Shown: one piece after another, positions 43,671 to 53,399 of the stretch
Layout of the letters: each line of letters starts with the position of its first letter
How positions within the stretch are numbered: position 1 is the first letter of the stretch
Source of the DNA: Budorcas taxicolor
Taxonomy: Eukaryota; Chordata; Mammalia; Artiodactyla; Bovidae
Length of the DNA stretch: 64,000 nt
Assembly (NCBI RefSeq): GCF_023091745.1
Contig: NC_068912.1
Coordinates: 56,634,567-56,698,566, forward strand
Direction: 5' to 3'
Notes under the pieces: model-generated
What the model was told of the DNA's origin: nothing
Database searches by the model: none
What the model saw: the letters and a program-made list of their open reading frames with translations, nothing else
Program-made: the position numbers and the translations under genes

Positions 43671-44665
43671 GTCTATAAGATACAAGAGTGATTTAGAGGA
43701 GTTCCTCAATATCGTGCCTTAGTGGGGTCCAGAAATGGGCTCTACAAAGCATGTGCCTTTCATGTTTTCCTAATGCATAACATAAAAGAAGGAATAAAAA
43801 CAACTATGAACAGAAAGGAAAGAAACTTTCTCTTTTTTCTGTTTATATTTTACAAAATTTACCATTTTTCCCTGAGGGTACAGAATCACTAGTGTGTTAA
43901 TTAAGTTCACAACTGCACATACCAAGTCAGGAAATACTGAAAAAATAAAAAAGGCTTCTTGCAGCAAAACTGAGTCGGTGCTGGGGTTGCCCATGGCACA
44001 TAATGAAGTTATACACTGCCCTACTGTTCAAGCAATCCAAATTCTGAATGTGCCAAGTAAATCATTTCTTAATTATTGGGGAGTTTAATTCATTTCCCCA
44101 ACTCTCTGCTGCTTCCCTCAGCCCACTGTCTCTATATATCTGTGCATTTCAGTGCATTACTTTTTAAGTCTTGAAGCTAGATTTTGTTTTGTATATTTCA
44201 ATCAGGGAGAAAGGAATTTAGCACAAACATTCCAAAGGAAATTCTAGTAGGGTGATGAAACTTAGTGTGGAAATTTTTATCTCAAAGGGGACATGGGTTT
44301 GGGAAAGTTCTTATTAAGCAGCAATTTTCCATGGACTAAAACTGAACTCCTGTTGTTGCTACTGTAAGCATAATAAGCCATATTTGTAAATATCTTTTGT
44401 ATATCTGTGTATTTATAACTTTGAATGAGCCCTAGTAATTAATGGAGTCCGGTCCTTGCTGCTTTAAGGTTGGTGCATAACAGGTCACAAAGTACAAATG
44501 ATTGCTCTTTCTCCCTTTAAAAAACAGAAAGGGAAACAAAAACATCCTCCAGGTATGTCCTGGCATTTTCCTGCTAAAATCTCTCAAAAGTCTATGGTTT
44601 GTAGTTGAAACTCAGACACGATTCCTAGTGGCCGGCACTTTCCTCCTTCCAGTTCTCAGAAATGA
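43671..44665. other. Unique AT-rich DNA, no gene seen
   Basis: Repeat-poor. No recognised family or coding signal. Confidence 0.4.
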
Positions 44666-44820
44666 TGGAGGATTGTGACTTCCACTTTACAAATGAGGAA
44701 ACTTCAGCTATCAGTGGCTTCCATAAACAGTCACAGAAAATGATTGGCTGTCAGGCCACGCATCAGATAAGAGCAAAACCAAGATCTAAACCCCAAAACC
44801 TGATCATCTCAACTCTGAGA
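44666..44820 (-). repeat. MIR SINE, antisense
   Basis: TTCCACTTTACAAATGAGGA followed by AACTTCAGC, then TCAGATAAGAGCAAAACCAA, GATCTAAACCCCAAAACCTG and TCATCTCAACTC is a diverged reverse MIR. Confidence 0.6.
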
Positions 44821-45364
44821 AGCTCATTAAACTTATTAAAGCCATTCGGACGGAGTTTGCTCAAGTTTTAGAAAGTCAGCCTCTCATCACATCAGAGAGA
44901 CGGTGCATCTCCCAGAGCATGTGATGTTCTGTTTTTGGCTGAGAAAGCTGTCCCCTATATCACACAGCTCTGCAGCAGGACCTCTTTCTACTAAACACGC
45001 TCGCTTCCCACATGAGCTGCCATATGTCTTAGCCTTCATAAGAAGTTGGGTGTGAATCCATTTTTATTTTAGCAAGGACTCTGATTCTGTTCGTCATTAA
45101 TCTTCCCCCTTTGTCTCATCCCTCATCTCCTGCCAAACGACTTTTCAAGTACTAACTGAACTTATTTTAAAGGACAAAGCCTTCCTATACTCCCTCTGTG
45201 AAGAGATGCCATGAGAAATGGAGAAAATGGCTGGAGGACTTTTTTTGTTTAGTGAAGGATTTGTGGACAGGCTTTCGCATTTTAGTTAATGCCTTTCACT
45301 AAAGGGAATCCATTAAAGAAACGTCGGGAAGTTTACTCCTCTGGTCTCTCTAAGTGGCCTCTGG
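44821..45364. other. Unique DNA, no gene seen
   Basis: No family or coding signal recognised. Confidence 0.35.
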
Positions 45365-45544
45365 CATGGTGATTCTCAGACTTCAGCATCCTTCTAGAGT
45401 CCTGGGCAATGTGTTCAAAAGGTAAAATTCTGAACCTCGTTCCTCTGGTCCAGTAATTCCTGGGGCCCAGGAACCTATATTTTTGAAAATTCTCCAGGTA
45501 ACCCCAGTGCAGGTGGTCCCTAGACCACACCTTGAAAAACACTG
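45365..45544 (+). mobile_element. MER5-like hAT MITE
   Basis: CATGGTGATTCTCAGACTTC at the left, TTCCTCTGGTCCAGTAATTC, GGCCCAGGAACCTATATTTT, AATTCTCCAGGTAACCCCAG in the middle, and CACCTTGAAAAACACTG at the right. The termini are degenerate inverted repeats of the MER5 group. No 8-bp duplication could be recognised. Confidence 0.65.
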
Positions 45545-46539
45545 ACTCAGTGGGTGTTTATCCACGTCTCAGAGATAATTTGCAACCTTGGCTCAGGCAG
45601 GGCCTGGCTTCAGGATATTGGAATGTTAAGAGGTCAGGGCCAGAGGACTTGGACTGAGACGAGGAGGCCTAAGATGTCAAAGGTCACCTGCCTACTTCTT
45701 TTCTGAGCCTAACAAGTAACTTAGGTTTTCTTGTTTTCCTGAGTTCCAAACTCACCCATTAGCAAAATAAAGAGCGGCCTGTTCAAATTCTTCCTGTGAA
45801 TCCTTCTTTGGGTTCCTTAGAGAAAAAGACCTGTATTCTCTCAGAAGTAAGCGTTGCTCTTTGTATAGCTGTATTTTCTTCTTCCCCTCAATTGTCAGGA
45901 CACAGCCTCTATAAAGCAGTTTTCTTGTTCTGAATCACATTTTTTCATGTGTACCATAACGAATCTGCACTTTGAAAATCAAAATGGGAAGCACAACTTG
46001 TGATCTGAATGCAATTTTTTTCTGACAAAGCTCTTAATATTCAGCTTGCCTTAAGTTTTGTCTTCATGACCTAAGATGAGTCTATAAGGATTACTCTTCC
46101 TGCCCCATTCACTTCACACACCGAGTAGAATTTCACATAACCTGCCTTTAATTTTTTCATATAAATAATTAATTCTACATTTAAAAACACGTTAAGATGT
46201 TTTATTTCTTAATCAGCTAATTTGACTGGGAAACAAAGATGCCTTTTATTCACATTTTCTTTGAGTCGTGTTACTGTAGTAAAAGTTCCCCACAAGATCT
46301 GGCCTTCGCTCACAAGTTTCGTGGCTGCCAATTAGTTTCCAGAGTCTCTATTTTACAAAAATGCTTCTCACTTTTAAAAAATGTAATTGAATGTCTGTTC
46401 ATCACAGAGTTTCTTGTGTTCAAGCCTAGGGTGTTAAACATTTTTCAGGTTGACTTGGGTCAGCTTTGAAAAATTTCAGACAGTGAAACCTGAGAAGGGA
46501 CCGTATGCTACAGTATGTCCCTCACATTTTGTTAAGTAT
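45545..46539. other. Unique DNA, no gene seen
   Basis: Repeat-poor, AT-rich. No recognised family or exon. Confidence 0.4.
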
Positions 46540-47110
46540 TAAGTGGATATTTAAATAGACTTGTTATACTGTGAGACCGCCTTAAAGTGAGCCGTACAGT
46601 TTACAAGACTATTAATTAAAGGAGAGGATTGCATGGGATGTACATGTATTTTATTTTCATAATCACTCACATTGGCCCAGAGTTGCCCTTTAATTTTCAG
46701 ACTAATTAAAGCAAGACACTGAACTGCTAAGCTCTGCACAGACGCTGACACTGATAGACATGGAATGGCACATTTTTCTTTTTTAAAAGGAAGGGAAAAG
46801 AAGGGGAGAAGAAAGAATTCGCCTGAGTGGACCTGACTCCATTCCATTCATGGCTCCCTATTTGTTCCACTCCTGGATCAAGTTTTTAATTTAGCAAGAC
46901 TGCATTTTGGGGGAGTTTTCGACCCCATCTGTTTGGGGCCAGTGTGTTCCCCACCTGGTGGTGCAATTGATTTTTGAATTAACTGGGCTTTATTTCAGCA
47001 CAATAGAGCAATTGTTCAGTTGCTTTTAAGCACTAAGATTCTTGGAATCTGATGGGCAAAAAATTAAATCAGATGGCAATGCACAATGCTCTCGGCTGCT
47101 AATTGCATTT
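46540..47110. promoter_or_regulatory. Candidate conserved regulatory block
   Basis: Repeat-free DNA dense in developmental transcription-factor motifs: ATTAATTAAA (46611), CTAATTAA (46702), CTAATTGCATTTG (about 47098), an E-box palindrome CCACCTGGTGG (46951-46961), and inverted SOX-like half sites ACAAT..ATTGT (47000-47015). The absence of transposons next to densely populated flanks fits purifying selection. Function is an inference only; no conservation data are available here. Confidence 0.35.
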
Positions 47111-48046
47111 GACCCATTATCATCCTCAGCCCTGCTTCAGACTGACACGGCTGACTTGGAGTTTGAAATGTAGGTGGGAGGGCTGCCTTTGCAGGTCATC
47201 ATACTGTAGCAGGTCCCTTCCTGGAACACTCTCCAAGGCCTGGGAAAGAGAAGAAACAGACATGAGCAATTATCCCTGGAGAGACTGCTGGGGGCTGGTG
47301 GGGCCCCCTCCCACCAGCGCCATGAGGCCAGGAGTGGGGACCCAGGAGCCCCGCAGCAGAGGTGTCAACTACCCACATGTTCATCACACCCACGGAGACA
47401 GGGGCTGTGGGGAACTTCCTCTCCTGCCTCCCACGCCCCACCCTTCAAAAGCCCGTTGCACTGGCTCAGAGTTAGTGATTCTCCTGCTGCCTCTCAAGCT
47501 TTTGACTGTGCCGTGCCACCCAGAAAGCCTCTTTGAAAACAGCGTGGGGTTTATAAAGGTCTTCTCTTTCTTCACAAAGAGAAGTTCCACTATTCTGGAG
47601 ATGCTCATAGCTTACACTATGAGTTTACACCACTGGGTAGCCTGGATCTATCAGGATGTGGGTGTTCAGCCTCGGCTCCTCTCCCCTGGAGGGGGCACAG
47701 CTCCTCCCTAAGAGGCGGAGGTCCCAAGTCGATTCAACAGTGACTCTCCAGCAGGCCCGGAGAAGGGAGAGGACTGGGGAGCACTGAAGGGGAAAGGGTG
47801 GTTCCCAAGTCAGGAGAGGCTCTGGAGGTCAAAAGCAATTACATCTGGGAAGAGGAAGTGGGTCCAATCCCCAGCCCTTCAGGCTGGAAGGAAAACTGGC
47901 CCTGAATAGGCAGGGGATGCAGGGCCTCTAGGGAGCAAGGCTCTGACTCCAGAGCCACCTGAGGAGGACTGCCCCCAGCGTCCGGGTCCCCAGTAGCCCA
48001 GTAGCCCTGGGACTGCACCCCAGGCTGCGGTCTAGAAACAGGTTTC
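47111..48046. other. Unique GC-richer DNA, no supported gene
   Basis: Holds a long plus-strand open frame (47103-47711) with overlapping minus-strand frames. Composition is irregular and no domain is recognised. Confidence 0.35.
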
Positions 48047-48057
48047 CTTTAAGGTGA

Positions 48058-48279
48058 TGAAGTAAAAGTGAAAATGTTAGTAGCTCAGTTGTGTACAACT
48101 CTTTGCAACCTCACTGATTGTAGCCCGCCAGGCTCTTCTGTCCATGGAATTCTCCAGGCAAGAATACTGGAGTGGGTAGCCATTCCCTTCTCCAGGGGAT
48201 CTTCCCAACTCAGATGTCAAACCTGAGTCTCTCACATTGCAGGCAGATTCTTTACTGTCTGAGCCACCAGGGAAGCCCC
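48058..48279 (-). mobile_element. Bov-tA SINE, antisense
   Basis: Reverse element: AGCTCAGTTGTGTACAACTC, AGAATACTGGAGTGGGTAGC, CTCCAGGGGATCTTCCCAAC, and head CTGAGCCACCAGGGAAGCC. It is flanked by CTTTAAGGTGA (48047-48057) and CTTCAAGGTGA (48280-48290), an 11-bp duplication with one mismatch. Confidence 0.95.
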
Positions 48280-48290
48280 CTTCAAGGTGA

Positions 48291-48445
48291 AGGCCATGTT
48301 CAAATCCTGGCTTGGCTACTGATTTATTGTGTGAGCTTGGCTAAGTGACACCACCCTGCTGCCTCAGTCTACCAAATGCTCAAATAGGAGTAGTAATAAA
48401 TAGTAACTACACGATAGCACTGTGAGGATTTTAGAGCAAAAGTTG
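48291..48445 (+). repeat. MIR SINE fragment
   Basis: TGTTCAAATCCTGGCTTGGC, TACTGATTTATTGTGTGAGC, TTGGCTAAGTGACACCACCC and CTGCCTCAGTCTACCAAATG give the sense MIR order. The Bov-tA lies immediately 5'. Confidence 0.78.
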
Positions 48446-50176
48446 GTGTTGAGGGGACAGGGCAGCTGCATTTGTAAGAGAACAAAGGTGCTGAGTGCTG
48501 CCCCCAAAGCCCCATTGCCCTTCCCTCTGTTCCTCCATGTGGCGCTCTCAGCATCTCCCACTCGGCGCCAAGGTGGCAGTGCCTCCAGGGCATGCTGGGG
48601 AGGGTGCCCTGTCCACCACTGAGCTTTGACCCTCCCTAGAGATTGAGAGTCCAACCTAGCCTTGCTGTTTGCTGGATTTTACCCCAGTTTCTTTCCTCTG
48701 CGAGAAATCAGAAGCCAATAATTTTGTGAGACTTTAATCATAGTTCCTGCATGTATTAAAAGATGTGTAAAGGCCCCCGACTTCAGCAGTACTGCAGGAA
48801 TCATCCTACCCCTATTCTCAGCTCAGAGATGGAGAGAGGTACTGTGTTTGGGGCCAGGTCTACGCTGCACCTGGATCTCTATATTTGCCAATAAATAGAA
48901 GCACATGGAGTTATTAATTAGCATTTATGAGCTCATTAGCATTCATAAGTAATGTCAACACAAGATGATGAACTAAGCTAGATTGTTTGGGAAAGAGAGA
49001 TGAGGGAGAAACTTTTTCCCTCCACTTGGATTCTAATAAGTGTTACTTCCCTAGAATCAACCCCCACCTAGGAGTCAGCAGAAATAAACACAAAATACAC
49101 AGGGCAAGACAGTAAATTCCCTGTATATGAGGGTGGCCTCTTCAGAGTCTCTGGTTCCTATTACTAATCTACTTCATATTGAATGGATTTGAGACTCTGT
49201 TTAAAGAAAACATACAGTAGCAATATTGCCATCCAGGGTGGCCATATGTGATTCTTTTTCATGAATTTTCAAGGTAAAAGAAAACTTAGAGATCACTGCA
49301 TCATCCTACAGTGCATAATGTTTCAGGTAAAGAAAACCATGTCCTAAATTTGGTAGCACAGCTGGGTCTGAAAACTTCAGGTCTCTACCTCTTTTTTTAT
49401 AATTCAAAAATGGATAAAACTGGTCTGTCAGATTTGAGACTTAAAAAAAATAAAATCCATCTGGGTCAATGTTAACACTATGTTTAAACTGTCCTTTCCT
49501 CCCCCAGGAAAGCTTGCTTCTTTCAGTCTAACGTCTTTTGGGAACCAGGCGGCACTCATTGCCTCTTTCTGTTCATCTTTCAGTCCAATCAGCAAGAGTC
49601 AGTGGTAGCTGATGTCTTTGGTCCCTTCTGGGCAGGGCAACCAAGTAAATCACTGTGGGAAACACCCAGCTTCTAATAGAAACAGGCTGGAAATTATACT
49701 GGGATTAAAGAGTCCAATTTACTAGGGACTGAAAGGGGATTTTGCAGGGGAGAGAGTAGCAATTGGGTGAAGGCGGGGACAGAGACGGTTGGAAACCAGA
49801 GAGCCCTAGAGGACTTTCCACTCAGTTCTTCCAGCCATTTGGAAATGTGACCATTTTTATGCAGATCTATAGCATTTGAATTAAACCTAACAGAAGATGT
49901 AATAGGTTAAGAAGAAACCACTTAGTAAATCTTCTCCCACATTCAATTCATACCAGGGGTTTTGTTCACAAAAAGCTACTCACAAGAGAATGACTTCAGT
50001 TGCAGCCCTGGCCATTTGCTGTTGTCTTTCCCAATCTTTGCTACATCAGAGTGCTACCTAATTTTTAAAGGGTACTCCATACTTCTGTTACAATGCCTGG
50101 TATCAAACTTGAGTCTCTGTGTGCCATGTGTAAGTTGACACCTTGGCCTGTGTTGGAAAACCATTTGGTGTTAGAT
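48446..50176. other. Unique DNA, no gene seen
   Basis: No family or coding signal recognised in about 1.7 kb. Confidence 0.4.
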
Positions 50177-50183
50177 CTATGTG

Positions 50184-50413
50184 TTCTGGGCTTCCCAGGT
50201 GGTGCCAGTGATAAAGAACCCACCTGCCAATTCAGGAGACAGAGAGAGACTGGTTCGATATCTGGGTCCGGAAGATCCCCTGGAGGAGGGCATGGCAACC
50301 CACTCCAGTATTGTTGCCTGCAGAATCTATATGGAAAGAGGAGCCTGGCAGTCTACAGTCCATAGGCTTGCACAGAGTCAGACATGAATGAAGCAACTTA
50401 GCATGCACACACA
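50184..50413 (+). mobile_element. Bov-tA SINE
   Basis: Sense element: GGGCTTCCCAGGTGGTGCCA, CCACCTGCCAATTCAGGAGA, CCAGTATTGTTGCCTGCAGA, ending GCAACTTAGCATGCACACAC. It is flanked by CTATGTG at 50177-50183 and 50414-50420. Confidence 0.93.
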
Positions 50414-50420
50414 CTATGTG

Positions 50421-50827
50421 ATTTAGATGGGAAATGAGAGAAGACCAAGTACTGACCCATGATACAAACTGTTCAGTTATAGAGGTCTTTATGGATCCCT
50501 AATTTGGGACAGCTGGTCCAAGTGGCTCATCCTAGTAACATAATTTTTCAAAAAATAAACCATTTTTGCAAGCAAGTAGGTTTTCATACCAGTAGCCTGG
50601 TTGTATTTCTTAAACTCATTGTTGAGTATTCCAATTCATGATTTTGTGTTCTATATGGTTCTTAGTGAGTAGAATAACCAAGAAGCCAAAGGTGACCTCT
50701 ACCACAGATTTGAGTTCATCTACATAAAACGTTGGATTCTGTCTGGAATTCAGTGTTGACTTTTAATTTGATCTGGAGCTTGTTGCCAAAATAGTTCACC
50801 TGTCTTCTTATTTCCTAATACATGATG
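50421..50827. other. Unique AT-rich DNA
   Basis: No family recognised. If the antisense coding-like stretch to the right is a retrocopy, this would be its 3' untranslated side. Confidence 0.25.
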
Positions 50828-51058
50828 ATCTTTCTCGACATTTAGAATTCATCACCTTCTTTAAGCTTCTTCGGGATGCTGAAATCTTGGGTTTTGTGAC
50901 TAGGATTGAGTCATATTCTCTTGCGGGTTCTCTATCTTTAGAATGATCATCAGAGAGTTTTACTAACTCAGCGAAGTAGTCCACACCAATGAGGCCTTTC
51001 CAAGCACCAACAATGTGAGGAGTTTCTGGACAGTTATCTCAGAGTACCAACAATGTTC
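50828..51058 (-). pseudogene. Unidentified antisense coding-like stretch (possible pseudogene)
   Basis: Reading the minus strand from about 51051 down to a TAA near 50832 gives roughly 75 open codons with no early ATG. It includes PHIVGAWKGLIGVDYFAELV, then SDDHSKDREPAREYDSILV and a basic tail TKPKISASRRSLKKV. The mix of acidic, basic and hydrophobic residues looks like real protein rather than chance AT-rich reading, but I do not recognise the family. Upstream the frame is closed by a TGA, and no poly-A tail or splice sites are evident. A decayed retrocopy is the likeliest explanation; chance is the alternative. Confidence 0.3.
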
Positions 51059-51254
51059 TCCCAGAACTCTGGGCCTGTAATCAGTCATGGACTTCCCCTG
51101 CCATGCCTTTAGGTATTTCTTGTTTTAAATAATTCGGAGGAAATGGGGCAACTTTCAGCAATCTAGAATAGCTGAAAAGGCATCAGCAACTCCACTGCTA
51201 CAGACCCTACCGACAGAAAGTGATCTTGAGGATGTCTTTTTAAAAGCCACTTGA

Positions 51255-51349
51255 AAAAAACATTTTTTAAAATATTCATAAGGAAGGAAAACTTCCAAAT
51301 TCATTTTATGAGGCCACCATCACCTTGACACCAAAACCAGACAGAGATA

Positions 51350-51381
<32 letters not shown>

Positions 51382-51640
51382 GTACAGGCCAATGTCACTG
51401 ATGAACATGGATGCAAAAATCCTCAACAAAATTCTAGCAATCTGTATCCAACAATACATTAAAAGATTACATACCATGATCAAGTGGGATTCATCCCAGG
51501 CATACAAGGATTTTTCAATATCTAAAAATCAATCAACCAATGTGATACATCATATCAGCAAATTGAAGCATAAAAACCATACAATCATCTCAATAGATGC
51601 AAAAAATACTCAGAATAAAGAGAGAAAAAAATATTTTTAA
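51255..51640 (+). pseudogene. L1 ORF2 reverse transcriptase fragment
   Basis: Sense L1 ORF2 sequence covers the RT fingers/palm entrance. The frame from 51392 reads [20 protein letters not shown], and a second frame reads [19 protein letters not shown] text, so frameshifts are present. [20 protein letters not shown] precedes motif A, where the homology stops. A (CA)15 tract (51351-51380) has expanded inside the former coding region. The catalytic centre and everything up to the 3' end are deleted: L1 3' sequence restarts near 51650. It cannot encode an active protein. Confidence 0.8.
51351..51380 (+). repeat. (CA)15 microsatellite in L1
   Basis: Perfect 15-unit CA run embedded in L1 ORF2-derived sequence, between GACAGAGATAC and AGTACAGGCCAATG. 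Confidence 0.95.
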
Positions 51641-51649
51641 AAAGTTACC

Positions 51650-52282
51650 TGAATAGATATGCCACAGTCTTCATAGCAGTATTATTTATGATTGCCAAGA
51701 TACGGAAGCAACTTAAGTGTCCATCAATAGGTGACTGGATAAAGAAGATGTGAGATATATATATATATCACCAGTCTTCTGTTGTGTATATATATATATT
51801 CTACTATATATATATAGAATAGTACTTAAATATAAAAAAAGAAAGAAATTTTGCCATTTACAGCAACATGTATAGACTTGGAGGGCATTATGCTAAGTGA
51901 AATAAGTTAGACAGAGAAAGACAAATACTATATGATGCCACTTATATGTGGAATCTAAAAAGTATAACAAACGTGAATATAACATAAAAGAAGCAGATGT
52001 AGAGACTCACAGGTGTAGAGAATAAACTAGTGGTTTCCAGTGGGGAGAGAGAACAGGGAAGGGAGAATATAAACAGAGGGGATTAAGAGGTACAAACTAT
52101 TAGGTGTAAAATAAGCTACAGGGACATATTGTACAATACGGGGAATATAGCCAATATTTTACAATAGCTATAAACAGAGTATAATCTTCAAAAATTGTGA
52201 ATAACTATATTGTACACCTGTGACATATAATATTGTACAGCAACAATAATTCTATAAAAAGAAAAATAAATTTAAAAAATAA
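51650..52282 (+). mobile_element. L1 3' end with poly-A-like tail
   Basis: GTATTATTTATGATTGCCAA, AAGTGTCCATCAATAGGTGA, GCATTATGCTAAGTGAAATA, CTATATGATGCCACTTATAT, GGGAATATAGCCAATATTTT, CTATATTGTACACCTGTGAC and an A-rich end (AAAAATAAATTTAAAAAATA) are the 3' part of an L1MA-type element in sense. It is joined to the ORF2 fragment at 51255 with the intervening 2 kb or so missing. Confidence 0.82.
51751..51823. repeat. AT-dinucleotide clusters
   Basis: Three (AT)n runs (about 51751-51765, 51787-51800 and 51807-51822) separated by short unique spacers sit inside the L1 3' part and form self-complementary hairpin potential. Confidence 0.85.
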
Positions 52283-52489
52283 AAGCCGAATTCACTAGTA
52301 TCTGCCAGAACTAAGATCTGCTGCAGAATAAAATAATTTTGTAAGGTGTCATGTACAGTGACCAAAAGACACTCAAGCAGCCGGATTTCTGGGAAGAGGG
52401 GCAGCTGCAAACAGGATATGGAAAAGACTGAGGAGGCATTAGAACCCCATTTCCCACTGAGATCCTGTCAATGTCTCCATGTCATCCAC
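52283..52489. other. Unique DNA
   Basis: Short interval between the L1 tail and the L2-like element. No feature recognised. Confidence 0.3.
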
Positions 52490-52937
52490 AGGATACGTTT
52501 ATGTTGCTCAGCATGGAATACAAGAGCCTCCACGACTTGATCACTGCTTTCCCTGGCCTTGTCCTCTGTGCTCTAGCAACATCCAGCTACGTTACTCTTC
52601 ACCTTTGCTCTGCCTGGAAGTCTTTCACTGCACCCTGATCTTCCCTATTTTATAACCCTAAGCTCACGCATCCACTCCTGGAAACTTTTGCGTTACTTTC
52701 TCCTTCCGCTCTGACCACCGAGCTGGATGAGGCATTTTTCCTTTACGCTCATCTCTACTACTCCATTCACTGTAGTATTTATACTAGTTTGGTTCAGTGT
52801 CTTTTTCCTCCACTGACTGTGAGTTTCTTAAGGGCGAGAGTTACGTCTTATTTCTCTTCCTCATTTTCTCGATCGCTATACAAAGAACAAAGCCGAAGAC
52901 ATAGTAGAAGTGTAATAAATGCTCAGTGGATGAATAA
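52490..52937 (+). mobile_element. L2-like LINE 3' end, sense
   Basis: AGAGCCTCCACGACTTGATC, CTCTGCCTGGAAGTCTTTCA, CACTGACTGTGAGTTTCTTA, AGGGCGAGAGTTACGTCTTA and GTGTAATAAATGCTCAGTGG then ATGAATAA give the best preserved sense L2 3' end in the window, with its terminal repeat. Confidence 0.78.
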
Positions 52938-53399
52938 TAGGCTTCAAATAATTGAAAAGCCTATGAAGAGAGGGCAGATGCCATCCCACAGCCTAACCTG
53001 GTGTGTCAGAAATGGAAGCACCGATTGTGACTGGACACTCAGACAGCCTGAAAGACAAAGAAATGGAGCCCCTGAGAGTAGCAACATCCACCCCCTCGCC
53101 AGCCCAGCCCCTGCTGCAGCTGAGGCAAGCTACAGCTACACTCAGTCACGATGACAACCGATACCCTTGTCTCCCTCTTTCAACAACCATTTTAGATTCC
53201 CTTTATCCTCAGCACCCTCATCCTTCAAGGATCTTCTCTTCTCAGGCCAGGTTGCTGCATTTTGTTCATTTATCATCAAAATTGGGCAAGAGAATACCCA
53301 AAGCCTCAGATGGTTCCCCTGGGTGGTAAAACATAGATCTCCCTGCCCCTGTTGTATTAGTACAGTCCTACTTCTTGGTCAGGGTCAAATCCTGTGCTG
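52938..53399. other. Unique DNA, no gene seen
   Basis: Overlapping open frames at 52789-53400 cover L2-derived sequence and this interval. No domain recognised. Confidence 0.35.

Noticed and set aside
47103..47711. 202-codon plus-strand open frame
   Set aside because: It lies partly in the candidate regulatory block and in GC-richer DNA that lowers stop frequency. It has long opposing frames and irregular composition, and shows no domain or splice context.
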